Shown here piece after piece: positions 8,347 through 16,731 of a stretch of DNA of 64,000 nt. The DNA is from Micromonospora cremea. Its GTDB lineage: Bacteria; Actinomycetota; Actinomycetes; Mycobacteriales; Micromonosporaceae. Made by a program: the position numbers and the translations under genes. Numbering within the stretch: the first letter of the stretch is position 1; each line of letters starts with the position of its first letter. Under the pieces are notes generated by a model. That model worked only from the letters and a program-made list of their open reading frames with translations. It was not told where the DNA came from and did no database searches. The stretch spans positions 1,674,001 through 1,738,000 of the forward strand of contig NZ_FSQT01000001.1 in assembly GCF_900143515.1 (NCBI RefSeq), given 5' to 3'.

Positions 8347-9375
8347 ATGCGCTATCGCACTCTGGGTGCCACCGGCACGGTGGTGTCGACCCTGTGTCTG
8401 GGAACCATGACCTTCGGCGCGGAGACCGACGAGGCGGGCAGCTTCGCCCAGCTGGACCGGTTCGTGGAGGCCGGCGGCACGTTCATCGACACCGCCGACG
8501 TCTACTCCGCCGGCGTCTCCGAGGAGATTGTCGGCCGCTGGCTGGCCGCGCGAGCCGGCCTGCGCGACCGGCTGGTCATCGCCACCAAGGGGCGGTTCCC
8601 GATGGGTCCGGGGGCGAACGACGCCGGCCTGTCCCGGGTGCACCTGACCCGCGCCCTGGACGCCAGCCTCCGGCGGCTCGGCGTCGAGGCCGTCGACCTC
8701 TACCAGGCGCATGCCTGGGACCCGCTGACCCCGCTGCCGGAGACGCTGCGGTTCTTCGACGACGCGGTCCGTGCGGGCAAGATCCGCTACGCGGGGGTCA
8801 GCAACTTCACCGGTTGGCAGTTGCAGAAGGCCGCCCTGCTCACTCAGCACCTCAACCTCACCCCGATCGTGACCCTGCAGCCGCAGTACAACCTGCTGGC
8901 CCGGGAGATCGAGTTCGAGCTGGTGCCGGTCTGCGAGAACGAGGGCATCGGCATCCTGCCGTGGTCGCCGCTGGGCGGCGGCTGGCTGACCGGCAAGTAC
9001 CAGCGGGACAGCACGCCCACCGGCGCCACCCGGCTCGGGGAGAACCCGCAGCGCGGCGTCGAGGCGTACGCGGGCCGCAACGCCGAGGAGCGCACCTGGC
9101 GGGTGATCGGCGCGGTCAGCCAGGTGGCCACGGAACGGGGCGTGTCCATGTCGGCGGTGGCGCTCGCCTGGCTGGCGGCCCGCCCGGCGGTCACCTCGGT
9201 GATCCTCGGGGCGCGCACCACGGCGCAGCTCGACGACAACCTGACCGCCGCCGACCTGGTCCTCGACGCGGAGCAGACCCGGCTGCTGGACGAGGCGAGC
9301 GCCCCACCGGTGGGTGACTACCCGTACGGCCAGGCCGGTGTGCAGCAGCGCGGTCGCGACCTGCCCGCCGGCTGA
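8347..9375 (+). CDS. Aldo/keto reductase
   Basis: A 342-residue NADPH-dependent TIM-barrel reductase. The catalytic tetrad is visible as Asp48 (FIDTADVY), Tyr53, Lys81 (ATKGRF) and His122 (LYQAHAWD), and the NADP-binding end reads VTSVILGARTTAQL. The start at ATG 8347 is supported by GGAAGG seven bases upstream; an in-frame start 39 bases earlier lacks a ribosome site. It belongs to the actinobacterial group of general carbonyl reductases, and the physiological substrate cannot be deduced. It is followed after 21 bases by the DinB-like gene, which may have its own promoter. Confidence 0.92.
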   Translation: MRYRTLGATGTVVSTLCLGTMTFGAETDEAGSFAQLDRFVEAGGTFIDTADVYSAGVSEEIVGRWLAARAGLRDRLVIATKGRFPMGPGANDAGLSRVHLTRALDASLRRLGVEAVDLYQAHAWDPLTPLPETLRFFDDAVRAGKIRYAGVSNFTGWQLQKAALLTQHLNLTPIVTLQPQYNLLAREIEFELVPVCENEGIGILPWSPLGGGWLTGKYQRDSTPTGATRLGENPQRGVEAYAGRNAEERTWRVIGAVSQVATERGVSMSAVALAWLAARPAVTSVILGARTTAQLDDNLTAADLVLDAEQTRLLDEASAPPVGDYPYGQAGVQQRGRDLPAG

Positions 9376-9396
9376 CGCGCCCCACACAATGGGTGG

Positions 9397-9906
9397 ATGA
9401 CCATGCCCTTCCCCGAGCCCACCAGCCCCGCCGGCAGCCGCACTGAGGTCTTCCTGCGCTACCTGGACTACTTCCGGGAGTCCGTGATGACCAAGGTGTC
9501 GGCGCTGCCCGAGTCGGAGCTGCGGCGCAGCGGCCTGCCGTCGGGATGGACCCCGCTGGAGTTGCTCAAGCACCTGCGGTATGTCGAGCTGCGCTGGATC
9601 GAGTGGGGTTTCCAGGGCCGGGAGGTCCCCGAGCCGTGGGGTGACCGCCGCGGGGAGCGCTGGTACGTCGCCCCCGAGGAGACCCGCTCAGATCTGGTGG
9701 CGGCGCTGCGCGCGCAGGGCGCGCACACCAGCGCGGTGGTGACGGCGCACGACCTGGCGGAGGTCGGCGCGCCGGGCCCGCGATGGAACGGCGCCGACCC
9801 CGCGTCGCTGGAGCGGGTGCTGTTCCACCTGCTCCAGGAGTACGCCCGCCACCTCGGCCACCTCGACATCGTGACCGAACTGGCCGACGGGCCGACCGGG
9901 GAGTGA
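9397..9906 (+). CDS. DinB/DUF664 family protein
   Basis: A 169-residue four-helix protein with the DinB/DUF664 pattern: an early amphipathic helix (RTEVFLRYLDYFRESVMTKV), GWTPLELLKHLRYVELRW with the first metal-ligand His, and LLQEYARHLGHLDIV with the paired His residues near the C-terminus. Members bind a divalent metal, and in actinobacteria several are mycothiol-dependent transferases. The substrate here is unknown. CACAAT lies six bases before the ATG and may be a weak leaderless -10. The gene converges on the MFS gene. Confidence 0.82.
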   Translation: MTMPFPEPTSPAGSRTEVFLRYLDYFRESVMTKVSALPESELRRSGLPSGWTPLELLKHLRYVELRWIEWGFQGREVPEPWGDRRGERWYVAPEETRSDLVAALRAQGAHTSAVVTAHDLAEVGAPGPRWNGADPASLERVLFHLLQEYARHLGHLDIVTELADGPTGE

Positions 9907-9928
9907 CCCGGCGACCGGTCGAACCCGC

Positions 9929-11164
9929 TCACCGCGCGTTGGCGACGGGTTCGACCGGTTGCGGTGCCGTGGCCGCCGGCCAGGTGAGCCGGCGTACGCC
10001 GGGGACCAGGGCGGTGCCGGCGCAGGCCGCCAGGACCAGCAGGCCGGCGATGGCCAGCGGTGCGGGTGCGCCGAAGGCGTCGGCGGCCAGTGGTGCCAGG
10101 GCGTAGCCCAGCGGCATCGCGCCCAGCGACACCAGCCAGTCGTACGAGGTGACCCGGGCCAGGACCTCGGGTGGGAAGTGGTGCTGCACGACGGTCTCCC
10201 AGACCGGGTTGAGGTAGCCGAGGGCGGTCAGCGCGACCCCGTAGGCGACGATCACCACCGGGGCGGGCGCGGCGACGGCGAGCAGTAGCAGCGGCGCGGC
10301 GTAGCTGGCCAGCCCGAGGTTGGCCAGCAGCACCGGCCGGTGGAGCCGGACACGCCCGGCCAGCAGCGAGCCGGTGAGCATGCCGATCGCGCCGGCCTGC
10401 AACAGCAGCACCCAGGTGGCCTCGCCGCCGAGGCGGTCGATGGCGATGGCCGGTCCGAGGGTCATCAGCACGGCGGCGGCGCCGTTCCAGACGCCGTGCC
10501 CGATCAGGCTGGTCCAGAACCAGTCGCGGGCGCGTACCTCGCCGAAGCCGTGCCGCAGGTCGGCGACGACGGAGCGGCGGGGCACCGGCACGTGCCGGAC
10601 CCGGACGAGCGCAAGCAGCGCGGCGCTGAGCGCGAACGACGCGCTGTCGATGATGAACGCCCAGCCGGGGCCGGCGGCCCAGATCAGTGCGCCGGCCAGC
10701 GCCGGGCCGGCCAGCCGGCTGGTGTTGGCGGTGATCCCCATCAGGGCGTTGGCCCGCTGCCGGGCGGCCGGTTCGACCGTGCCGGCGACCAGCGGGGAGG
10801 CGGTCGGCATGGCGAACGCCGAGGCGGTGCCACCGAGCGCCGAGGCCACCACGATGGTGGCCAGCGACGGGTCGCCGCCGAGCAGCTCCACGCCGACCGC
10901 GAGCTGGGTCGCGCAGCGGACCAAATCGGCCACCAGGGCGACGCGGCGGGCGTCGAACCGGTCGGCGACGACGCCGCCGAGTGGCAGCAGGAGCAGCCGG
11001 GGAACCATCGCCGCGGCGAGGACGACGGCGAGCGCGCTGGTCGAACCGGTGGCCCGCAGCACGGCCAGGGCCAGGGCGGCGGGCACGACGGCGTCGCCGA
11101 TCGCGGAGACGGTACGGCCCAGGAACAGCAGCCGGAAGGAGCGGGTACGCAGCGGAGAGGTCAC
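9929..11164 (-). CDS. MFS efflux transporter
   Basis: About 411 residues with twelve hydrophobic segments, an early RTVSAIGDAVVPAALAL and the loop-2/3 motif GGVVADRFDARRVAL typical of MFS drug exporters. The start is uncertain: two adjacent GTG codons at 11164 and 11167 fit the family's N-terminus (TSPLRTRSFRLLFLGR), while a TTG at 11200 would add twelve unconserved residues inside the operator region. It is divergent from a MarR gene whose promoter carries AT-rich repeats, so it is the likely repressed target. The substrate is unknown. Confidence 0.85.
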   Translation of the reverse strand: MTSPLRTRSFRLLFLGRTVSAIGDAVVPAALALAVLRATGSTSALAVVLAAAMVPRLLLLPLGGVVADRFDARRVALVADLVRCATQLAVGVELLGGDPSLATIVVASALGGTASAFAMPTASPLVAGTVEPAARQRANALMGITANTSRLAGPALAGALIWAAGPGWAFIIDSASFALSAALLALVRVRHVPVPRRSVVADLRHGFGEVRARDWFWTSLIGHGVWNGAAAVLMTLGPAIAIDRLGGEATWVLLLQAGAIGMLTGSLLAGRVRLHRPVLLANLGLASYAAPLLLLAVAAPAPVVIVAYGVALTALGYLNPVWETVVQHHFPPEVLARVTSYDWLVSLGAMPLGYALAPLAADAFGAPAPLAIAGLLVLAACAGTALVPGVRRLTWPAATAPQPVEPVANAR

Positions 11165-11184
11165 CACCGCACGATACTTCGACA

Positions 11185-11212
11185 CCGAATATTTCGGCAA
11201 TGAATATTTCGG
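11185..11212. promoter_or_regulatory. AT-rich operator repeats between MFS and MarR
   Basis: CCGAA-TAT-TTCGG forms an inverted repeat at 11185-11197, and GAATATTTCGG recurs at 11202-11212. They occupy the -35 and spacer of the MarR promoter and the start region of the MFS gene. They are among the few AT-rich words in the area and are good candidates for the MarR operator. Confidence 0.6.
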
Positions 11213-11217
11213 TGCGG

Positions 11218-11223
11218 TAAGCT
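11218..11223 (+). promoter_or_regulatory. -10 element of the MarR gene, leaderless geometry
   Basis: TAAGCT stands six bases before the ATG at 11230. No ribosome-binding site is visible between them. Confidence 0.5.
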
Positions 11224-11229
11224 CTGTCC

Positions 11230-11727
11230 ATGAGCACCCACGACTCCGTCGACCGGCACGTCGAGCGTTGGCTGCCCGTCCTGCCCGACCTCGACCCCGA
11301 CGTCGAGGGCGCGGTGACCCGGATGGGTGTCCTCACGCGGCACCTGCGCACGGTGAAGGAGCGGGTCCTGGTGGACTTCGACCTGCCGGCGCACGAGTAC
11401 GACACGCTGCACGCGCTCGCCGGCCGGCAGGGGCGTGCTGCACCCTCGGAACTGGCCGCCGATCTGGCGATGGCGCCCGCGTCGATCACCGCGCGGGTCG
11501 ACAGCCTGGTCGAGCGGGGCTTCGTACGGCGGACTCCATCCACCGTCGACCGCCGACGGGTGGATGTGGAGCTCACCGACACGGGCCGAGCCGCATGGCA
11601 CGGCGCGATGGATGTCCGGGGCGCCGAGGAGCGCCGGCTGCTCGACGCGCTCACCCCGGCGGAGCGGCGAGTGCTCGCCGACCTGCTGCGCCGGGTGCTG
11701 CTCGTAGCCGAGCAACGACCCGACTGA
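11230..11727 (+). CDS. MarR family transcriptional regulator
   Basis: A 165-residue winged-helix repressor. The recognition region reads ELAADLAMAPASITARVDSLVERGFVRR, followed by the wing TVDRRRVDVELTDTGRA, and terminal helices form the dimer interface. It is divergent from the MFS exporter and probably represses both genes through the CCGAATATTTCGG repeats. The N-terminal 40 residues (HVERWLPVLPDLDPDVEGAVTR) match MarR proteins that sit beside efflux pumps in actinomycetes. The inducing ligand cannot be predicted. Confidence 0.9.
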   Translation: MSTHDSVDRHVERWLPVLPDLDPDVEGAVTRMGVLTRHLRTVKERVLVDFDLPAHEYDTLHALAGRQGRAAPSELAADLAMAPASITARVDSLVERGFVRRTPSTVDRRRVDVELTDTGRAAWHGAMDVRGAEERRLLDALTPAERRVLADLLRRVLLVAEQRPD

Positions 11728-11878
11728 GCCGCGGACCGTACCGAAAAATCGCGCCGTCCTGGTGACACCGCTGTCCTTCGGCCCGCTGCTGGGCACCGAG
11801 GCCGCCGCCAGCGCCCCGTCCGCAGCCGGCGGCCGGGACGGCGGATAAATCCGTTGACCGGGAACTGATGATCGACAG

Positions 11879-12373
11879 GTGACCAGCACGCTCCGACCCA
11901 CCTGGGTGACCATCGCCGTCCATCCCGACCAGCCCGACGCGAGACTGCTGCTCCGCGAGTACATGACGGAGATGGTGGTCCGCTACCACGGCCGCCCCGC
12001 GCTGCCCGGTGAGGTCGACGAGGCGCTGGCCGAAATGCCCAGCGACGACCTGACGGATCCGACCGGCGTGCTCCTGCTCGCCCACCGCGACGGGGACCTG
12101 GCCGGCTGCGCCGGGCTGCGGTGGCAGCCGGACTGGGCGGAGCTGACCCGGGTGTTCATCCGCCCCGCACACCGCGGCACCGGCGGGGGCGGCGCGCTGC
12201 TGGCCGCCGTCGAGCAGCAGGCACGGGCGGTCGGGGTGGACCGGATCCGGCTGGACACCCGCAACGACCTGGTCGAGGCCCGAGCCCTGTACGCCCGGCA
12301 CGGCTACGTCGAGATCCCGGCGTTCTCCCACGGCCCGTACGCCGAGCACTGGTTCGAGAAGCGGCTTCGCTGA
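11879..12373 (+). CDS. GNAT family N-acetyltransferase
   Basis: A 164-residue acetyltransferase. The acetyl-CoA pyrophosphate loop is HRGTGGGGALL (motif A), preceded by the strand LTRVFIRP, and motif B reads DTRNDLVEARALYARHGYVEIPAF. The start is a GTG at 11879 after a GACAGG site. The closest-looking groups are small GNATs of unknown acceptor in actinomycetes. The 150 bases upstream contain no recognisable feature beyond a probable promoter. Downstream, the heat-shock promoter begins five bases after its stop codon. Confidence 0.85.
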   Translation: MTSTLRPTWVTIAVHPDQPDARLLLREYMTEMVVRYHGRPALPGEVDEALAEMPSDDLTDPTGVLLLAHRDGDLAGCAGLRWQPDWAELTRVFIRPAHRGTGGGGALLAAVEQQARAVGVDRIRLDTRNDLVEARALYARHGYVEIPAFSHGPYAEHWFEKRLR

Positions 12374-12377
12374 GCGG

Positions 12378-12406
12378 TTGACGGCGGCGTCCGTTCGCGC
12401 TAAATA
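12378..12406 (+). promoter_or_regulatory. Promoter of the small heat-shock gene
   Basis: TTGACG at 12378-12383 is separated by exactly 17 bases from TAAATA at 12401-12406, in an AT-rich patch. The HAIR operator begins 12 bases after the -10, so a bound repressor would block the start region. Confidence 0.6.
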
Positions 12407-12417
12407 ATGAAGAGGAA

Positions 12418-12438
12418 CTTGAGTCAAGCAGACTCAAC
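12418..12438. promoter_or_regulatory. HAIR box (HspR operator)
   Basis: CTTGAGT, seven bases, ACTCAAC matches 13 of 14 positions of the HspR-associated inverted repeat CTTGAGT-N7-ACTCAAG known from Streptomyces and mycobacteria. Confidence 0.85.
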
Positions 12439-12476
12439 TCATCACCTTCGGCCAGGAGAACCGAGGAGGCACGACC

Positions 12477-12902
12477 ATGTTGATGCGTACCGACCCGTTC
12501 CGCGAGATGGACCGGCTCGCCGAGCAGTTCTTCGGTACGGCAGCCCGTCCCGCGACGATGCACCTGGACGCCTACCGCGACGGGGACTACTTCTACGCCG
12601 CGTTCGACCTGCCCGGCGTCGACCCGGACACCATCGACTGCACCGTCGAGCGCAACGTGCTCACCGTGCGGGCCGAGCGGCGCCGGCCGACCGGCGACGG
12701 TGTCGAACTGGTCGCCGCCGAACGCCCGATGGGCACCTTCACCCGGCGGCTGTTCCTGGGCGACACCCTGGACACCGACAAGCTCGAGGCGGGCTACGAC
12801 AACGGGGTGCTGACGCTGCGCATCCCGGTCGCCGAGCGCGCCAAGCCCCGCCGGGTGACCATCAAGGCCAACGGCGACGGTCGCCGGCAGATCAACGCCT
12901 GA
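12477..12902 (+). CDS. Hsp20/alpha-crystallin small heat-shock protein
   Basis: A 141-residue chaperone with a short N-terminal arm (RTDPFREMDRLAEQFF), an alpha-crystallin domain from about 30 to 130 (YFYAAFDLPGVDPDTIDCTV, ERPMGTFTRRLFL, YDNGVLTLRIPVAE) and a basic tail. It holds unfolding proteins under heat stress. The AGGAGAACCGAGGAGG leader gives strong translation initiation. Control by HspR is supported by the HAIR box 38 bases upstream. The last 11 bases overlap the convergent WYL gene. hspR and dnaK are not in the window. Confidence 0.92.
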   Translation: MLMRTDPFREMDRLAEQFFGTAARPATMHLDAYRDGDYFYAAFDLPGVDPDTIDCTVERNVLTVRAERRRPTGDGVELVAAERPMGTFTRRLFLGDTLDTDKLEAGYDNGVLTLRIPVAERAKPRRVTIKANGDGRRQINA

Positions 12903-14010
12903 CCGGTGCTCGGGGCGGGCCCGCCGCCGCGCCCGGTCCGCCCTCAGCATCGGATTCCTTCGCAGCCGCACCTGCCGCCTGGTCACCGTCCACTTGCGCG
13001 AGAGCCCCGTCTGCCACCGACGATTCCGCGGCGCCGGGCGGTGGATAGAGCGCGGCGAGCGCGTGGGCGGTGCCGGCGAGGCGGTCCCGCAGCTCGGTCG
13101 GTGCGAGCACCTCCACCTGCGCGCCGAGCTTGAGCATCTCGACGTGACCGTGCCGGATCGACTCGATCGGCACGGTGGTGACCAGCCAGCCGTCCGCGTC
13201 CGGGGCACCGGCGGCGGCACGCGCCGCGCGACTCATCGCAGGCGGGAAGAGATGCACCGTCTGCGCCAGCGCCGCCACGGTCATCCGCACCCGGGCCTCG
13301 GCCCGATAGACGCTGCGCTCGTAGCGCTCGGTGTGCTCCTGCCAGCAGGCCGCCAGGTCGAACCCGGCCGGCCGCTCGGCGGGTTCATCCAGCACGGTCA
13401 GGTCCCCGATCGCGCCCACCCGGTAGGTGCGTACCTGTCCGGCCGCCGCGGCGACCAGATACCACCGGCCGGCCTTGAGCACCACGCCGAGCGGGTCGAG
13501 GACCCGGGTCACGTCCCGGGGTTGCTGCCACCGCCGGTAGCGCACCCGGATCCGGCGGTCCTCCCACACCGCGCCGGCCAGGGCGGCCAGGTGCGGTGTC
13601 GGCTCGGGCTCGCGGAACCAGCTCGGCGCGTCCAGGTGGAACCGTTGCCGGATCCGCCCGCCCCGGTCGGCGAGGTCGCTCGGCAGCGCGGCCCGCAACT
13701 TCAGCTCGGCGGTGGTCAGCACCGACCCCAGGCCCAGTTCGGCGGCCGGCCCCGGAACACCGGCCAGGAACAGCGCCTCGGCCTCGCCTGCGGTCAGCCC
13801 GGTCAGCCGCGTGCGGTAGCCGTCGAGCAGCCGGTACCCGCCGGCCGGGCCGCGCTCGGCGTACACCGGCACCCCGGCGGCGCCCAACGACTCCACGTCC
13901 CGGTACACCGTCCGGATCGACACCTCCAGGGCCTCGGACAGCTCCGCAGCGGTCATCCGCCCCCGCGTCTGCAGGAGCAGCAGCAGGGAGACCAGCCGAC
14001 TGGCACGCAC
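12892..14010 (-). CDS. WYL-domain transcriptional regulator (YafY family)
   Basis: A 372-residue protein with a GTG start. The N-terminal helix-turn-helix reads RMTAAELSEALEVSIRTVYRDVESL (about 17-41), followed by the GGYRLLDGYRTRL wing and a WYL domain (VLKAGRWYLVAAAAG) that binds small ligands or nucleic acid. The last 45 residues are Ala/Gly/Asp-rich and probably disordered. Such DeoR-like WYL proteins regulate stress or defence genes. No divergent partner other than the recombinase at 14114 is evident. Confidence 0.9.
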   Translation of the reverse strand: MRASRLVSLLLLLQTRGRMTAAELSEALEVSIRTVYRDVESLGAAGVPVYAERGPAGGYRLLDGYRTRLTGLTAGEAEALFLAGVPGPAAELGLGSVLTTAELKLRAALPSDLADRGGRIRQRFHLDAPSWFREPEPTPHLAALAGAVWEDRRIRVRYRRWQQPRDVTRVLDPLGVVLKAGRWYLVAAAAGQVRTYRVGAIGDLTVLDEPAERPAGFDLAACWQEHTERYERSVYRAEARVRMTVAALAQTVHLFPPAMSRAARAAAGAPDADGWLVTTVPIESIRHGHVEMLKLGAQVEVLAPTELRDRLAGTAHALAALYPPPGAAESSVADGALAQVDGDQAAGAAAKESDAEGGPGAAAGPPRAPVRR

Positions 14011-14113
14011 CGCCCGACGGTAACCGGCACACCGCGCCCCGACACCGGCCGGGGCCGGGTGGTCTCGGCGCGCCTTCGCGGCGAACCCACCCGAAGCTGA
14101 GAGTGTTTTTCAC

Positions 14114-15112
14114 ATGGTGTCCTCCGACGCTCCGGTGCTCGCCCGTCCGACGGCCCGACCGGCCCTGCCCGGCGGGCCGGTCGACGTCACCGAGGCGTGG
14201 CTGCGCAACCGCCGGTTGTCCGAGCACACCCGCGACGCCTACCGGCGCGACGTCACCGGCTGGCTCAGCTGGTGCGCCGGCCGCGACCTGGACCCGCTGC
14301 GGGCCAACTTCCTGCACGTCAACGAGTACGCCCGCGCCCTGGAGTCCACCCTCGGCGCGCGCAGTGGCCGACCACTGACCCCGGCGACCGTTGCGCGCCG
14401 GCTCTCCGCGCTGTCCAGCTGGTACGACTTCCTCGTCAAGCTCGGCGCGGTGCCGGCCAACCCGGTCGCCGGCGCGGACCGGCCGCGCGTCGACCGGGAC
14501 CACTCCGCCACGGTCGGGCTCACCCCGGAGGAGGTGGACGCGCTGCTCAGCGCCGCCGACGCGGACACCGGCCCGACGGCCGCCCGCAACCGGGCCGCGA
14601 TCGCACTCCTGGCCGACCTGGGTCTGCGCGTCGGCGAGCTGATCTCACTGGACCTGACCGACCTGGGCACCGAACGCGGGCACCGCAGCGTGCGCTTCGT
14701 CGGCAAGGGCGGCAAGCAGCGCCGGCGCGCCCTCACCCCCGGCACCGGGTACGCGGTGGACGCCTACCTGGCCCAGCGCGCCGCCGCCACCGGCGTGCCG
14801 GTGCCGCAGCTGACCGGGCCGCTGCTGGTCACCGCCAGCGGCGCCCGGCTGGACCGGCACTCGGTGTTCCGGATGGTCCGCCGGCTGGCCCGGGCCGCCG
14901 GCATCCCGGCCTGGGCGAAGCTCTCCCCGCACTCGCTGCGGCATGCCTTCGCCACCACCGCCCGCTCAGAGGGCGTTCCGTTGGAGGACGTGCAGGACGC
15001 GATGGGGCACGCCGACCCCCGTACCACCCGACGCTACGACCGCGACCGGCACAACCTCGACCGCGACCCGGCGTACGTGGTGTGGGCGGCCCGGTCCCGC
15101 CGCCGCGGCTGA
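14114..15112 (+). CDS. XerC/XerD-like tyrosine recombinase
   Basis: A 332-residue site-specific recombinase. The core-binding domain is at about 24-120. The catalytic residues are visible: Arg172 (LGLRVGEL), Lys198 (VGKGGKQRR), His273 and Arg276 (SPHSLRHAF), His299 (MGHADPRTT) and Tyr308 (RRYDRDR). The size and the GHADPRTTRRYDR end fit stand-alone XerD-like recombinases. It is not next to phage or excisionase genes, so a resident recombinase is more likely than a prophage integrase. No dif-like or att site was found nearby. Confidence 0.9.
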   Translation: MVSSDAPVLARPTARPALPGGPVDVTEAWLRNRRLSEHTRDAYRRDVTGWLSWCAGRDLDPLRANFLHVNEYARALESTLGARSGRPLTPATVARRLSALSSWYDFLVKLGAVPANPVAGADRPRVDRDHSATVGLTPEEVDALLSAADADTGPTAARNRAAIALLADLGLRVGELISLDLTDLGTERGHRSVRFVGKGGKQRRRALTPGTGYAVDAYLAQRAAATGVPVPQLTGPLLVTASGARLDRHSVFRMVRRLARAAGIPAWAKLSPHSLRHAFATTARSEGVPLEDVQDAMGHADPRTTRRYDRDRHNLDRDPAYVVWAARSRRRG

Positions 15113-15129
15113 GCGTCGTACCCCCGCCA

Positions 15130-15135
15130 TACGGT
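15130..15135 (+). promoter_or_regulatory. -10 element of the LLM oxidoreductase gene, leaderless geometry
   Basis: TACGGT stands six bases before the ATG at 15142, inside the 29-base gap after the recombinase. Confidence 0.45.
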
Positions 15136-15141
15136 CGGTGG

Positions 15142-15987
15142 ATGAGACACGGCCTGGAGCTTCCGTGCGGCGGTGCTTCCGTCACGGTGTCCACCCTGGT
15201 CGAGCTGGGTGAGCTGGCCGAGCGCGCCGGATGGGACGGGGTTTTCCTGGAGGACTACCTCATCCACCACTCCGGCGACGACCCGTCCACGTACGACCCG
15301 TGGCTGGTGCTCACGGCGACAGCCGCCCGCACAAGCCGGGTGCGGCTGGGCACCGCGGTCACCGCGCTGCCCCGACGTCGTCCGGCGAAGCTGGCTCGGG
15401 AGGTGCTCACCCTCGACCACCTCAGCGCGGGACGGGCCACCGTCGCCGTCGGCGTCGGGGACCCCGGCGACCGGGGCCTGGCCGCGTTCGGCGAGCCGAC
15501 CGAGGTGGCCGTCCGGGCCGCCATGCTCGACGAGGGCCTCGACCTGCTGACCAGGCTGCTCAGCGGGCAGCGGGTCAGCCACCAGGGCGCCCACTACCGC
15601 GCCGACGGGATGGCGCTGCGGCCGCCGCCGGTGCAGTCGCCCCGGGTGCCGGTCTGGGTCGGCGGCAGCACGCAGGCCGGGGCGGTACGACGCCGGGCGG
15701 CCCGCGCCGACGGCATCGTGCCGTACAAGCTCACCGACACCGACGGCTGGTCCGACTTCACCCCCGACGAGGTCCACGAGCTGGTGAGCGCCCTGCCGCC
15801 CACCCGCGCCGACGGCCAACCGTTCGATGTGGCGATCGGCGGCCGGCGGCGCCGACCGGACGAACGCGCCGAGCGGGCCTATCTCAGTGAGCTCGCCGCG
15901 GCCGGCGCCACCTGGTGGCTGGAGTACGTCCCGGTCGGCGACGCGGCGACGATGCGGGCCGCCGTCGCCCGCGGTCCGCTGCGCTGA
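15142..15987 (+). CDS. LLM-class flavin-dependent oxidoreductase
   Basis: A 281-residue luciferase-like monooxygenase of the F420/FMN-dependent type. Family features are the opening ELGELAERAGWDGVFLEDY, RVRLGTAVTALPRRRPAKLAREVLTLDHLSAGR (positions about 70-105) and PVWVGGSTQAGAVRRRAARADGIVPY. The gene follows the recombinase after 29 bases but probably has its own leaderless promoter. The substrate is unknown. Actinomycetes carry dozens of such F420-linked enzymes. Confidence 0.88.
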   Translation: MRHGLELPCGGASVTVSTLVELGELAERAGWDGVFLEDYLIHHSGDDPSTYDPWLVLTATAARTSRVRLGTAVTALPRRRPAKLAREVLTLDHLSAGRATVAVGVGDPGDRGLAAFGEPTEVAVRAAMLDEGLDLLTRLLSGQRVSHQGAHYRADGMALRPPPVQSPRVPVWVGGSTQAGAVRRRAARADGIVPYKLTDTDGWSDFTPDEVHELVSALPPTRADGQPFDVAIGGRRRRPDERAERAYLSELAAAGATWWLEYVPVGDAATMRAAVARGPLR

Positions 15988-16037
15988 CCCACCGCGGCCG
16001 TGGCCGGGGCAGCCCAGCGGACCACCGGCGGAGAGCC

Positions 16038-16409
16038 TCAGCCCTGCGGGCGGGGGCAGATGCAGAACGGCTGTCCGATCGGGTCGATGAGCACCACCCA
16101 CCGGTCGCCGCCGGGCTGGAACTCCGGCTTCGACGCGCCGGCCTCGACGAACTCCTTCTCCGCGGCTGCCAGGTCGTCGACGTAGAGGTCGAGGTGGTAG
16201 CGCTTACCGCCGGCCGGGTCCGGCCAGGACGGCGGCCGGTAGCCCTCGACCAGCCCGAAGCCGATGGAGACGCCACCGCCGTTGATCATGGCGTACTCGG
16301 CTTGGCTGTGGGTGATCTCCCAGCCCAGGGCCCGGTGGTAGAAGGCGGCGTGCGCGGCCGGGTCGGAGCTGTCCAGGTTGACCATGGCAAGGTCGGCGGT
16401 TGTCGTCAT
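16038..16409 (-). CDS. VOC (glyoxalase/bleomycin resistance) family protein
   Basis: A 123-residue protein built of two beta-alpha-beta-beta-beta units. It opens TTADLAMVNLDSSDPAAHAAFYHRALGWE, and the second half has YHLDLYVDDLAAAEKEFVEAGA and a DPIGQPFCICPRPQG end typical of actinobacterial VOC proteins. The start was set at the MTTT methionine, which matches the family N-terminus. Metal-dependent isomerase, dioxygenase or drug-binding roles are all possible. It converges on the LLM gene. Confidence 0.85.
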   Translation of the reverse strand: MTTTADLAMVNLDSSDPAAHAAFYHRALGWEITHSQAEYAMINGGGVSIGFGLVEGYRPPSWPDPAGGKRYHLDLYVDDLAAAEKEFVEAGASKPEFQPGGDRWVVLIDPIGQPFCICPRPQG

Positions 16410-16473
16410 GCAGGCAGTCTGCGCCCGTCTACCTGCCAACCACTGTCAGGTACACGGCGTGTTTCTCGCCCGG

Positions 16474-16640
16474 TCAGCAGAGCAGGTCCAGGTGGTGGTG
16501 GGCGTCCTCGGCGATCTCCTTGTGCCGCAGCCAGCGCCGCGCCCACAGCCGGGCCGCCAACTTTGCCTGCTCGTCACCCCACGCGGCGTGCTCGACGAGC
16601 GGCGCGGTGGTCAGCGGTCCGGTGATGTCGCGGCCAGGTC
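16474..16640 (-). pseudogene. C-terminal gene remnant
   Basis: Reading backward from a TGA at 16474 gives a protein-like tail, PLVEHAAWGDEQAKLAARLW continuing into RHKEIAEDAHHHLDLLC. It has a helical pattern and codon use like real genes in the area. Upstream in the same frame the sequence turns into arginine-rich noise and no plausible start is found, so this looks like the end of a degraded gene. The family is not recognised. Confidence 0.35.
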
Positions 16641-16731
16641 GGCGAGGGACAGGGCACAGCCGTCCACCGGTCGCACCGAGTTTCCGACTTGTCGTGATTC
16701 GCTGCCACGGTGTTCTCTACGGTCGGTAGTC

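Noticed and set aside
8076..8348. Minus-strand ORF of 90 residues before the aldo/keto reductase
   Set aside because: It overlaps the reductase start and the AT-rich promoter gap; no family signal.
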